Shown one piece after another: positions 1 to 9,608 of a DNA stretch of 39,914 bases. The notes under the pieces were generated by a model. That model ran no database searches and had not been told where the DNA came from. It was given only the letters and a program-made list of their open reading frames with translations. Both the position numbers and the translations under genes were made by a program. The DNA lies in assembly GCA_018651085.1 (NCBI GenBank), contig JABIEQ010000001.1, positions 1-39,914 on the forward strand. Direction: 5' to 3'. Position 1 is the first letter of the stretch; every line of letters starts with the position of its first letter. The DNA comes from Candidatus Magasanikiibacteriota bacterium. Lineage in GTDB: Bacteria; Patescibacteriota; Patescibacteriia; Magasanikbacterales; UBA922.

Positions 1-27
1 CTACTATATCAGAATCTTCTGTATTCG

Positions 28-1158
28 TCAAGATATAAGCCCCCCTACTTGTTGCTTATTTGCGTGAGTAATACTCTCGGCAATGCCGATGAGAAGACAA
101 CTCATTATTAATGACGATCCTCCATAACTAATAAATGGTAGCGTTACCCCTGTTAAGGGTAATAATCCTGTTGTTCCCCCTATATTAATAACAATTTGTA
201 TTAAAAATACGAGGGCAATACCAAGGACGGTGTAGGTAGCAAAGTCATTTTGGCAGTTTTTTGCTATGGCGACTAGCCGCCATAGTAAGACCATATAGAG
301 CAAAATGATGATCATCACCCCAATAAGGCCTAATTCCTCTGCAATAACTGAAAAAATAAAGTCTGTTTGAGCTTCTGGAAGAAAATGAAGCTGACTTTGA
401 GACCCAAATCCAAGCCCTCGTCCGGTTATCCCCCCAGCACCAATGGCTACGAGTGATTGACGAACATTATAGCAAGTGGTTTCTGCGCAAGCGGGGTCAT
501 TTGGGTTAATAAAGGCTGAAAGTCGTGCTTTTTGATAATCTTTTAAAAATCCAAACCATCCAAAGGTCGCAGTAATGACAAATATACATAATAAGCCTAT
601 AATATAGCGCTTTTTTGTTTCTACTAACAAAAGGAGGCCAAACCAAATACCAGCGATGACGAGTGCTGACCCTAAATCCGGTTGGAGCATGATAAGCCCA
701 ACACAAACCATAGTCACGAGTCCACTTGCGACAATAAACTGCCAAGAACGGAATCGTCTTCCGTACCGATAAATAAGCCACCCTAAAAATAAAATAATCG
801 CAAGCCGAGTAAGTTCTGCCGGTTGAAAAGAAAACCCTGCAAATCGAAACCACCCCGTGGTTCCTCGAATCTCGCTCCCTAAAAATAATACTAATATGAG
901 TGATGCAACTGACCCAATGTACATCACTTTCGCAATGGAACGATAAAAAGCCACATGAAGTGCTCCTGCTACAAATAATCCTGTCATTCCAATAGCAAAG
1001 GCAATAGTTTGTTTTGGAAAAAAGGTTAATGTTGACCCTCGAGACAGATCAACAGAATAAATTGCCGCAAGTCCGATCATTACTAAAATAATGACAACGG
1101 TAATAAGTACCCAGTCATATGTAGCAAGTGATCGAAAAAGATTGCGCCAAGATCGCAT
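28..1158 (-). CDS. rodA: SEDS-family peptidoglycan polymerase, RodA/FtsW type
   Basis: 376 aa polytopic membrane protein of the shape, elongation, division and sporulation (SEDS) family, which polymerises lipid II glycan strands together with a class B penicillin-binding protein. About ten hydrophobic segments are visible. The hallmark region near residue 255 has a QSQL-FLPE-TDFIF arrangement, which resembles RodA, followed by AEELGLIG. The C-terminal part has LPFISYGGSS, shared by RodA and FtsW. A small cysteine-containing insert (CAETTC) precedes the conserved loop, so an extracytoplasmic disulfide is possible. The start is the only sensible ATG, and the stop is TGA. It lies 26 nt downstream of the gene at 1185-2081, probably in one transcript. 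RodA versus FtsW cannot be settled because no PBP2 or ftsZ partner is in view. Confidence 0.85.
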   Translation of the reverse strand: MRSWRNLFRSLATYDWVLITVVIILVMIGLAAIYSVDLSRGSTLTFFPKQTIAFAIGMTGLFVAGALHVAFYRSIAKVMYIGSVASLILVLFLGSEIRGTTGWFRFAGFSFQPAELTRLAIILFLGWLIYRYGRRFRSWQFIVASGLVTMVCVGLIMLQPDLGSALVIAGIWFGLLLLVETKKRYIIGLLCIFVITATFGWFGFLKDYQKARLSAFINPNDPACAETTCYNVRQSLVAIGAGGITGRGLGFGSQSQLHFLPEAQTDFIFSVIAEELGLIGVMIIILLYMVLLWRLVAIAKNCQNDFATYTVLGIALVFLIQIVINIGGTTGLLPLTGVTLPFISYGGSSLIMSCLLIGIAESITHANKQQVGGLIS

Positions 1159-1184
1159 AGATACAGTGGATTAAACCCCCTATA

Positions 1185-2081
1185 TTATTCTCCTGGCGCC
1201 ACGAAGAAAGATGGATCAAAAATATTATTGATTGGGATGACCCGAATATTTGTGATTTGCAATGAATCTACTGTTGAACGAAGATCTACATTCTTTACTT
1301 CTCCTGCGCGAAAGACATCTAGAGTAAGAGGAAGATATCCTACGGCTTGTGATCCATTTAATAGCTCAACAATAAACCGTGGCTGCCAGTAGCCATAGGC
1401 TGTGTCATTGATCATAGCAAACTCAATCTGGTGTGTCACGGCATCAGTTACTCCCCTTGCTGGTGTATAAACAAATTGATCTAGTGTTACTTGCTCGTGT
1501 TCTTGCATATATTCCCCTACATTTGATGTATCATGTGGGTCAATATACTCCCAGGTAATGTCTTCAATAAACAATCGCACGTTTGAAGGAAAAGTAAATG
1601 ATTCATATCCAAATACAACGAGTGGAACTTCTTGATTTGGAAGTACGGTCACGTAATCAATACTTGTTTTACTTTTTCCAACGAGATATGAAAATTCAAT
1701 GTGTGCAATGTAACGTTCATTTGGATTTTGTATAAGAGAGGCAAAAGCGAATCTATCTTCCCCACTTGGGTATACCTTTGTGTCTTTTACTTTAATGTCT
1801 ACGGCACTATATCTTGTGTGAAAATTTGTATAATTTTCTAACTGGGATAATGATACTAATCTGGCTCTATCTTCACCGTACCCAAAGAAAAGATATCCGC
1901 CCCACCCTATCACACTTATACCAAGGGTAAATATACAAAAAACAATGAGTATCGTAAGCCCAATATTTTGTAATATAATTTTATGACGAATATACCACGT
2001 AGCAAGGGAAAGATTTCTGTTTGAAAATTCTCCCGTTGCATCGATATAACGGGACATTTTTTTTTGTGGTTTTTTACTCAT
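1185..2081 (-). CDS. Single-pass membrane protein of unknown function
   Basis: 298 aa, not recognised. A basic N-terminus (MSKKPQKK) is followed by one strong hydrophobic segment at about residues 36-67. The rest is a mostly beta-strand-like soluble part, which by the positive-inside rule would lie outside the cytoplasm. No catalytic motif or cysteine pattern is visible. It is the first gene of the minus-strand unit that continues into the SEDS gene, so an envelope role is a reasonable guess but only from context. It is divergent from gyrB, with 126 bp between the two start codons. The ATG at 2079-2081 is preceded by T, as at all other starts here. Confidence 0.7.
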   Translation of the reverse strand: MSKKPQKKMSRYIDATGEFSNRNLSLATWYIRHKIILQNIGLTILIVFCIFTLGISVIGWGGYLFFGYGEDRARLVSLSQLENYTNFHTRYSAVDIKVKDTKVYPSGEDRFAFASLIQNPNERYIAHIEFSYLVGKSKTSIDYVTVLPNQEVPLVVFGYESFTFPSNVRLFIEDITWEYIDPHDTSNVGEYMQEHEQVTLDQFVYTPARGVTDAVTHQIEFAMINDTAYGYWQPRFIVELLNGSQAVGYLPLTLDVFRAGEVKNVDLRSTVDSLQITNIRVIPINNIFDPSFFVAPGE

Positions 2082-2113
2082 AGATATGACAGGTCTTTTC
2101 TCATTATTTTTTA

Positions 2114-4271
<2,158 letters not shown>

Positions 4272-4291
4272 CTTCTCCCTTCCAACATAAT

Positions 4292-4315
4292 AAAAACGGC
4301 CTTGCGCCGTTTTTT
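4292..4315 (+). terminator. Intrinsic terminator of gyrB
   Basis: Perfect 9-bp stem (AAAAACGGC / GCCGTTTTT) with a 5-nt loop CTTGC and a T tract, 21 nt after the gyrB stop. Confidence 0.9.
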
Positions 4316-4368
4316 GTTTCCAATTACCCTCACAGCCTATGTATAATGCATATATAAGGGGAACCCCA

Positions 4369-4397
4369 TTGACAAAAGATATACTTTGTAGTATAGT
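4369..4397 (+). promoter_or_regulatory. secE-nusG-rplK promoter
   Basis: Near-consensus TTGACA, 17 bp, TATAGT. The same two hexamers and spacing recur upstream of rplA (7864-7892) and of the RNA candidate at 39357-39385. Expected start near 4404, giving a leader of about 50 nt. Confidence 0.85.
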
Positions 4398-4408
4398 GAA
4401 GACACTTT

Positions 4409-4426
4409 CAGCCATAGGCTGTTTTT
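4409..4426 (+). promoter_or_regulatory. Terminator-like hairpin in the secE leader
   Basis: CAGCC-ATA-GGCTG followed by five T residues, starting about 5 nt after the predicted transcription start and ending 26 nt before the secE ATG. It has the form of a short intrinsic terminator or attenuator. The 3-nt loop and 5-bp stem make it weak. It may also simply be a 5' end stabiliser. Confidence 0.5.
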
Positions 4427-4452
4427 AAATACTTGTATTACACAAGCAAAAT

Positions 4453-4641
4453 ATGACATTTTTTGCTAAAACAAAGGACTATTTTCAAGGCGCAGCAAGT
4501 GAATTGAAAAAAGTGGTATGGCCAACAAAAAAGCAAACCATCGATTATAGTATTATCGTGGTTGCGCTTAGTCTTGGTATGGCTGTTTTTTTCGGTGTAC
4601 TTGATTGGATTTTTAGTAATCTCCTTGGACTTTTGATCTAA
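4453..4641 (+). CDS. secE: Preprotein translocase subunit SecE
   Basis: 62 aa, the small single-TM form of SecE that clamps SecY in the SecYEG channel. The amphipathic N-terminal helix has the family signature FxxxxxELKKVVWPTKKQT at about residues 10-30. One transmembrane helix at about 33-58 runs to the C-terminus. Its position directly before nusG and rplK is the classic bacterial order. No L33 or tRNA-Trp gene precedes it, unlike in many bacteria. It is first in the transcript from 4369-4397. Confidence 0.95.
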   Translation: MTFFAKTKDYFQGAASELKKVVWPTKKQTIDYSIIVVALSLGMAVFFGVLDWIFSNLLGLLI

Positions 4642-4668
4642 CTATTTCTAGCCTGTCTTTATTTTTCT

Positions 4669-5214
4669 ATGGCAAAACAAACCTTAGACCTCGGTCGACG
4701 ATGGTATGTCCTTCATACTTATAGTGGATACGAGGAAAATGTAAAACGTAATTTGGAACAACGTATTGATACGTTTAATATGAGCGGTAAAATTTTTAGC
4801 GTTCTTGTTCCAAAAGAAAAAAAGATCAAAATTAAAAATGGAAAACGTACAACCATTGAAGAAAAGATCTTCCCTGGCTATGTACTTATTGAAATGATTG
4901 TGACGGATGATTCATGGTACGTTGTACGAAATACTCCAAATGTAACAGGATTTGTTGGATCAGGGACTACCCCTACTCCAGTTAACCCACGAGAAGTTGA
5001 TGCCCTTCAAAAACGTATGGGTGTTGAAGATCCAACACATACGATTGATGTGCAAATTGACGAACCAGTGAAGATTGTCGACGGACCATTTAAGAACTTT
5101 GAAGGAAAAGTAAGTGCTGTTGACGAAACACGTGGAAAGATTAAAGTTCTTGTAAACATGTTTGGACGAGAAACTCCGGTTGAACTTGATGCACTGCAAG
5201 TGAAAAAAATCTAA
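4669..5214 (+). CDS. nusG: Transcription termination/antitermination factor NusG
   Basis: 181 aa. The NGN domain (about residues 8-115) has WYVLHTYSGYEENVKRNLEQR and FPGYVLIEM, the RNA-polymerase-clamp-binding face. The C-terminal KOW domain (about 128-181) has VKIVDGPFKNFEGKV, which typically contacts NusE/S10 or Rho. The length is that of standard NusG without inserts. It lies 27 nt after secE and 74 nt before rplK in the same orientation, so the three are probably cotranscribed. Confidence 0.96.
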   Translation: MAKQTLDLGRRWYVLHTYSGYEENVKRNLEQRIDTFNMSGKIFSVLVPKEKKIKIKNGKRTTIEEKIFPGYVLIEMIVTDDSWYVVRNTPNVTGFVGSGTTPTPVNPREVDALQKRMGVEDPTHTIDVQIDEPVKIVDGPFKNFEGKVSAVDETRGKIKVLVNMFGRETPVELDALQVKKI

Positions 5215-5288
5215 ATATTTATCCCATTGGTAGTTTTTTATAAACTCCGCTTCTCCTTGGGGAATATGTACTGTATTAATATAATATT

Positions 5289-5711
5289 ATGGCTAAAAAA
5301 TTAGTTACTCAAATCAAACTACAAATTCCTGGAGGATCAGCTAACCCTGCGCCACCGGTTGGACCAGCACTTGGTCAACACGGACTAAACATTCAAGATT
5401 TCTGTACTCAATTTAATAATGCAACTGCTGACAAAAAAGGAGAAATTGTTCCTGTTATTATCAGCGTATATGAAGATCGAAGTTTTGACTTCATTACTAA
5501 AGTTGCTCCAGCGAGTGCCCTTGTTAAAAAGGCTGCTGGTATTAAAAAAGGTGCAGGGAATCCACTAAAAGATAAAGTTGGATCAATCACTGAAGCTCAA
5601 CTTCGTGAAATTGCTGAAAAGAAAATGCCTGACCTGAATGCAAATGATATTGAAGCTGCAATGAAAATTATTGCTGGAACAGCAAAACAAATGGGTGTTC
5701 AAGTTAAATAA
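5289..5711 (+). CDS. rplK: 50S ribosomal protein L11
   Basis: 140 aa, full length. The N-terminal domain shows the proline-rich switch region [19 protein letters not shown] (residues 14-32) and the C-terminal rRNA-binding domain includes [12 protein letters not shown]11 forms the base of the L7/L12 stalk with 23S rRNA and takes part in factor binding and stringent signalling. It ends the secE-nusG-rplK unit and is followed by a strong terminator. rplA, its usual immediate neighbour, is 2.2 kb further on behind its own promoter. Confidence 0.97.
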   Translation: MAKKLVTQIKLQIPGGSANPAPPVGPALGQHGLNIQDFCTQFNNATADKKGEIVPVIISVYEDRSFDFITKVAPASALVKKAAGIKKGAGNPLKDKVGSITEAQLREIAEKKMPDLNANDIEAAMKIIAGTAKQMGVQVK

Positions 5712-5740
5712 TCTCAATCATTTTTTTCTTCACACAATAA

Positions 5741-5766
5741 AAACTCGCCTATATAGGCGAGTTTTT
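5741..5766 (+). terminator. Intrinsic terminator of the secE-nusG-rplK unit
   Basis: A 24-nt perfect palindrome with AAACTCGCC and GGCGAGTTT arms around TATATA, followed by T residues, 30 nt after the rplK stop. Confidence 0.9.
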
Positions 5767-5774
5767 GGTATACT
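5766..5774 (+). promoter_or_regulatory. ldh promoter (extended -10)
   Basis: TGG-TATACT immediately after the rplK terminator. No clear -35 exists because that position is inside the terminator arm. Expected start near 5781, 21 nt before the ldh ATG. Confidence 0.6.
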
Positions 5775-5801
5775 TACATTTCATATTAATCTATTTATGT
5801 T

Positions 5802-6728
5802 ATGCGTTCGCCTTCTGGTACTACCATTGCCATTATTGGTGCAGGTGCTGTTGGAGCAACCATTGCTTACACCGCAGCAATAAAACATCTTGCATCAAAA
5901 ATTATACTTGTCGACATTGATAAACAGAAAGAAGCTGGTGAGGTTATGGATATGTGCGACGGTCTTTGCTTTATGGATACAGGTATTATTAGTGGCGGAA
6001 CATATAAAGAAGCAAAAGCAGCTGATATCATCGTTATTGCAGCAGGCGTAACACAAAAGCAACAAGGGGCTGACTCACGACTTGATCTTATTGAAAAGAA
6101 TAAAGGAATTTTAAAATCTATTTTGAAATCTATTGGGAGACTTAAAAAAGACACTATTTTGCTTATTGTTTCTAACCCGGTTGATATTTTAACTCACCTT
6201 GCGGTACGCTTTACTAATCTCCCAACCTCTCAGATTATAGGAACAGGGACACTCCTTGATACTGCTCGTATGCGAGAAGCTGTTGCATCTCACCTCCATG
6301 TACATCCACAAAACGTCCATGGTTATGTACTTGGTGAACATGGAAATAGTAGTGTTATCGTTTGGAGTTCTGTTACGGTGGGTGGAATACCTATAAAACA
6401 AATCCCTTCGTTTACTACACATATCAAAAAACAAATTGAACAATCTGTAAAAAAACGCGCTCATGCCATTATTAAAAGAAAAGGTGTGACTTGTTATGGT
6501 GTTACCCTTGCAACTATGACTCTTCTTGAGGCCATTATATATAATCAACATAAAACACTTTCTATAAGCACTACAATTCGCTCTTGGAATGGTGTATCTC
6601 ATGTTGCCCTTGGTGTGCCTGCTGTCATTGGTCGTGCTGGAGTTGAACGTATTTGGCCATTGACGCTTTCTTCTTTAGAAAAAAAAGCCTTTCATAAGTC
6701 AGCTTCTTTATTAATCCATTACTTGTAG
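5802..6728 (+). CDS. ldh: L-lactate dehydrogenase (NAD-dependent)
   Basis: 308 aa cytosolic enzyme that would reduce pyruvate to L-lactate and regenerate NAD+ in fermentation. The Rossmann motif GAGAVGAT is at 13-20, and Asp38/Asp40 (LVDID) favour NAD over NADP. Substrate discrimination points to lactate rather than malate: Gln85 (AGVTQK) stands where malate dehydrogenases have Arg. Arg93 (SRLDL), Asp153 and Arg156 (LLDTARMR) and His180 (GEHG) supply the catalytic set. Residue 182 is Asn in GEHGNSS where Asp is usual, a mild deviation. It is transcribed from its own promoter with the lipoprotein gene 6 nt downstream. Fermentative metabolism fits a CPR organism. Confidence 0.9.
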   Translation: MRSPSGTTIAIIGAGAVGATIAYTAAIKHLASKIILVDIDKQKEAGEVMDMCDGLCFMDTGIISGGTYKEAKAADIIVIAAGVTQKQQGADSRLDLIEKNKGILKSILKSIGRLKKDTILLIVSNPVDILTHLAVRFTNLPTSQIIGTGTLLDTARMREAVASHLHVHPQNVHGYVLGEHGNSSVIVWSSVTVGGIPIKQIPSFTTHIKKQIEQSVKKRAHAIIKRKGVTCYGVTLATMTLLEAIIYNQHKTLSISTTIRSWNGVSHVALGVPAVIGRAGVERIWPLTLSSLEKKAFHKSASLLIHYL

Positions 6729-6734
6729 AATTGT

Positions 6735-7520
6735 ATGTTCCGTCGTATTCTCTTTTATTTTTTTCTTTGTCTTCCACTTCTCGTCTTTACCGGATGTGGA
6801 GATGCCCCAATTGAAGAAAATATCACTTCCCCACCAACTACTACCCCTCGTCATGTTGCGACTGATGGTCAACAGGCTTTTTTACATTGCTTGCAGCAAG
6901 GATATAGCCCTGAACTTCGTTTTGATGTACAAAAAAACAATACAATTCTTTTTTGTGTCTTTGGTCCGACTAGTGCCTGTTATGCTGATGCTTTTTTCCA
7001 AGATACCTGTACTCCAACGAGTACCCAAGCATTTGATTTTCCTACTGATGGATTTCAGGAAGAAGGTGGGGAGTGTTCTGATCCATCGTTTGTCTGTGGA
7101 GAAGATGGATATACTTATGCAAATGGTTGTATAGCTGAATTACAAAAGGTTCGTATTATTCACACCGGAGCTTGTATCGGTGACACGAGTGACACTGTTA
7201 CTACTTCTACTCCATCTTCACCAAATGATCCATCTACTCCGTTTCTTTCTCCCGCAGAAGATGAAGAATGGCTTGATACCCTTACCGGTTTTCGTGAAAC
7301 AGAGAGTGATAATGCTGGTGCGATTGTTGAAGAATGTCGATATGGACAAGGGATTGTGTATTTTAGTAGTCAAAAAGATTGTCCAACCTGTTTTTCTACC
7401 CTTTATAACTCTCGTGGAGAAACACTCTGCCACCCAAGTAATGATTTTTCTAACGAATGCCCAAGCTACTTCTCTGCGGCGACACGTTCTCGTGCATGTA
7501 GTACCCTTTGGGAAAAATAA
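6735..7520 (+). CDS. Predicted lipoprotein with a Kazal-type domain
   Basis: 261 aa. The N-terminus is a signal peptide with a lipobox-like FTGC ending at Cys21, so lipid anchoring outside the membrane is likely. Residues 114-147 form a Kazal-like module: VCGEDGYTYANGC followed by a spaced GAC, the cysteine and Tyr-Asn pattern of Kazal serine protease inhibitors. A Ser/Thr/Pro linker (about 150-172) separates it from a C-terminal cysteine-rich part with paired cysteines near 216/219. At least twelve cysteines in a mature exported protein suggest disulfides. It starts 6 nt after ldh. Kazal domains are also found in non-inhibitory surface proteins, so protease inhibition is a family-based suggestion, not shown. 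Confidence 0.75.
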   Translation: MFRRILFYFFLCLPLLVFTGCGDAPIEENITSPPTTTPRHVATDGQQAFLHCLQQGYSPELRFDVQKNNTILFCVFGPTSACYADAFFQDTCTPTSTQAFDFPTDGFQEEGGECSDPSFVCGEDGYTYANGCIAELQKVRIIHTGACIGDTSDTVTTSTPSSPNDPSTPFLSPAEDEEWLDTLTGFRETESDNAGAIVEECRYGQGIVYFSSQKDCPTCFSTLYNSRGETLCHPSNDFSNECPSYFSAATRSRACSTLWEK

Positions 7521-7528
7521 TACTGTTT

Positions 7529-7867
7529 ATGCCAGCATCTTCCGGTTTCACCATTATCGAAAGCATCCAACTTCCTCCTGATAATAGATCTGATGATATC
7601 TTTATTCAACGTATAGAAAATTCCACCACAGGAGAAAAAGGAATGGCTATCTATGAGGAGTCTCGCCGTGGGGGATTTGATTCAGAACACTGGCATCATA
7701 GAGGCTATATTCTTGATGAATCATCCTATAATGAACTTAGCCTCCTTATGTCCATGAAAGATCGTAAGGAGGCTATTTCTCGCCTTGAACGACTATATCA
7801 GAATCACTTCTCTGAAGGGGAAATAACTGTCGTATGGGATAAGGGCTTCACTATGCCCTCTTCTTGA
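7529..7867 (+). CDS. Small hypothetical protein
   Basis: 112 aa, not recognised. The predicted soluble alpha/beta protein has a His/Trp-containing stretch (EHWHHRGY) near residue 55, then a helical segment rich in Leu and charged residues. There is no signal peptide, no TM segment and no cysteine. The ATG at 7529 lies 8 nt after the lipoprotein stop; a GTG at 7508 would overlap that gene. It ends in TGA, which overlaps the -35 of the rplA promoter. It is last in the ldh unit; no terminator follows, so read-through into rplA is possible. Confidence 0.6.
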   Translation: MPASSGFTIIESIQLPPDNRSDDIFIQRIENSTTGEKGMAIYEESRRGGFDSEHWHHRGYILDESSYNELSLLMSMKDRKEAISRLERLYQNHFSEGEITVVWDKGFTMPSS

Positions 7868-7892
7868 CATTTTCGGCTTTATAGCGTATAGT
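7864..7892 (+). promoter_or_regulatory. rplA promoter
   Basis: TTGACA, 17 bp, TATAGT, identical in both hexamers and spacing to the secE promoter. Expected start near 7899. The leader of about 56 nt contains a possible long-range pairing TGTGG (7906-7910) with CCACA (7936-7940), a conceivable L1 target though this is speculative. Confidence 0.85.
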
Positions 7893-7954
7893 TTTCCTAT
7901 TATTTTGTGGGACCTTAATCACTTGAGGGCTTGCACCACATATCTCTTTTCTCT

Positions 7955-8635
7955 ATGTCTAAACGTATGGATGAGCTCAAAGCACAGATTGATGCTAAAA
8001 AGCTCTACTCTCTTTCTGAGGCTATTGCCTTAGTCCAAAAAACAGGTGCTCTTAAGTTTGATTCATCTGTTGAACTTCATGTTCGTCTTGGGATTAACCC
8101 AAAAAAGACTGACCAACTTATTCGTGGGACAGCAATGCTTCCTCACGGAACTGGAAAAATAAAACGTATTGCAGCATTTGTAAGTGCAAACGATCAAGCA
8201 GCAGCAAAAGAAGCTGGCGCTGATCTTATTATGGGGGAAGAAGAAATTAAGATTCTTAAACAAACGGGAAAGATTGACTTTGATATTGCTGTAGCTACTC
8301 CTGACATGATGCCAAAAATCGCTATGGTTGCACGGATCCTTGGACCACGTGGAATCATGCCTAATCCAAAAGTTGGAACAGTAGGTGCTGATGTGAAAAA
8401 GATGATTGGTGAATTGAAAAAAGGAAAGTTCTCATTTAAAAATGATGATACTGCAAACATTCATCAAGTAGTTGGAAAAGTAAGTTTTGACGCTTCTAAG
8501 CTTGAAGAAAATATTGATACTTTTCTTGAAATTCTTTTAAAAGCAAAACCAAACGGTGTGAAAGGAAACTTTATTAAAGCGATGTACCTTACAAGCAGTA
8601 TGGGGCCAAGTGTGAAACTTGAAATTCCTTCATAA
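7955..8635 (+). CDS. rplA: 50S ribosomal protein L1
   Basis: 226 aa, full-length two-domain L1, which binds 23S rRNA helices 76-78 and forms the mobile L1 stalk. Family landmarks are VELHVRLGINPKK, RGTAMLPHGTGK and ILGPRGIMPNPKVGTV. The start ATG at 7955 gives the usual N-terminus (MSKRMDELKAQ); a TTG at 7931 in the same frame would lengthen it by eight residues and lies in the leader. Some Parcubacteria lack L1 and this lineage keeps it. The gene has its own promoter and terminator, rather than following rplK directly. Confidence 0.96.
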   Translation: MSKRMDELKAQIDAKKLYSLSEAIALVQKTGALKFDSSVELHVRLGINPKKTDQLIRGTAMLPHGTGKIKRIAAFVSANDQAAAKEAGADLIMGEEEIKILKQTGKIDFDIAVATPDMMPKIAMVARILGPRGIMPNPKVGTVGADVKKMIGELKKGKFSFKNDDTANIHQVVGKVSFDASKLEENIDTFLEILLKAKPNGVKGNFIKAMYLTSSMGPSVKLEIPS

Positions 8636-8650
8636 TACTCTTTTCTTTTT

Positions 8651-8683
8651 AAAAAGACCCACAAAATTGTGGGTCTTTTTTTT
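8651..8683 (+). terminator. Intrinsic terminator of rplA
   Basis: A long stem, AAAAAGACCCACAA with TTGTGGGTCTTTTT, closed by a very short loop and followed by T residues (8676-8683). Confidence 0.92.
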
Positions 8684-8685
8684 GT

Positions 8686-8714
8686 TTGCCAGAGGACTTG
8701 TCATTTGGTACACT
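8686..8714 (+). promoter_or_regulatory. Promoter of the deoxynucleotide operon
   Basis: TTGCCA, 17 bp, TACACT with a TGG extended -10. Expected start near 8721. The -35 coincides with the TTG codon at 8686 that would otherwise be a possible start, which favours the ATG at 8734. Confidence 0.8.
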
Positions 8715-8733
8715 TCAGGAAATCTTATCATCT

Positions 8734-9606
8734 ATGCCTATGTCAGCATTTGACCACCAATACCAAACTATTCTTACCCGTATTATGGATGAAGGTCATG
8801 AATTATATGACCCGCTTCATGATATTAAGATGAAAGCGCTTCCTGGCCTCACGATGGAACTTGATATAGAAAAAGACGGTCTGCCCATCCTCACACTACG
8901 GAAGATGCCCCTTCGCTTGTGTATTGCGGAACAAATTTGGTTTTTAATGGGAGAAAAGAACCCTGATATCTTTTTAGGAGATTTTACTAAAATTTGGCAT
9001 GATTTTCTTGAAGAAGATGGTACCATTGGTTCAGCATATGGATATCGCTGGCGTCATCATTTTGGAAGAGATCAGATTGGTGACCTCCTTAAATTATTAC
9101 AAAAAAACCCCTACTCTCGTCACGGTGTTGTGATTGCATGGGATCCTGCTGACGACGGGTTAGGATCAGGAACAGTCAAAAAAAATGTTCCGTGTCCATT
9201 TAGTTTTACTGTAAACATTATAGGAGGAAGACTTCATCTTCATAGCATTATCCGTTCTCAAGATATGATGCTCGGAAATCCCCATGACACCGCTGGATTT
9301 GCATTACTTATGATGTTTTTAGCACAAAAGCTTGAAGTAAAACCAGGGAAACTCACCGTTTCTATGAGCAATGCCCATGTATATGAAAATCACTACGAAC
9401 AAGCACGTGAAGTAATTAACCGAGAGATTTCTCACGACCCAATTCATATTGCTCTTCCCCCTGAAAGTTTTTCTCGTGCTGAGCAAGGTGACAAAGCTCT
9501 TGTTTCTGACATATTTTCTCAAATAAAATCTCAATATTCTCCACAACCTTCTTTAGGACGTATGAAAATATCTGAATACGAGAATATTGATATGATGACT
9601 ATTTAA
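8734..9606 (+). CDS. Thymidylate synthase-family enzyme with a dCMP-type active site
   Basis: 290 aa. Folate-dependent pyrimidine C5-methyl or hydroxymethyltransferase fold. Catalytic Cys154 (VPCPF), Glu66 (AEQIWF), Tyr102 (AYGYRW), Arg129, Arg174-Ser-x-Asp177 (RSQD) and His215/Tyr217 (NAHVYENH) align one-to-one with E. coli ThyA. Asp185 (GNPHDTAGF) occupies the place of E. coli Asn177 (LPFNIAS), the residue that recognises uracil. Asp at this place is known from T4 dCMP hydroxymethylase and from TS Asn-to-Asp variants that prefer dCMP. The N-terminal RTGT phosphate-binding motif is also absent (DPLHD instead), and Arg127 of ThyA is His130 here. It is first gene of the operon, 2 nt before the next. 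An automatic label would be thymidylate synthase; dCMP as substrate is my inference. Confidence 0.85.
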   Translation: MPMSAFDHQYQTILTRIMDEGHELYDPLHDIKMKALPGLTMELDIEKDGLPILTLRKMPLRLCIAEQIWFLMGEKNPDIFLGDFTKIWHDFLEEDGTIGSAYGYRWRHHFGRDQIGDLLKLLQKNPYSRHGVVIAWDPADDGLGSGTVKKNVPCPFSFTVNIIGGRLHLHSIIRSQDMMLGNPHDTAGFALLMMFLAQKLEVKPGKLTVSMSNAHVYENHYEQAREVINREISHDPIHIALPPESFSRAEQGDKALVSDIFSQIKSQYSPQPSLGRMKISEYENIDMMTI

Positions 9607-9608
9607 TT

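Noticed and set aside
506-853. Minus-strand ORF of 115 aa inside the SEDS gene
   Set aside because: It is an out-of-frame shadow of the conserved rodA reading frame; the same applies to the many other overlapping frames.
5257-5285. TTGGGG-N17-TATAAT just before rplK
   Set aside because: The predicted transcription start would lie inside the rplK start codon; rplK is better explained by read-through from the secE promoter.
5802-6728. Malate dehydrogenase
   Set aside because: Gln85 rather than Arg at the substrate-discriminating loop and the GTGTLLDTARMR motif fit lactate dehydrogenase.
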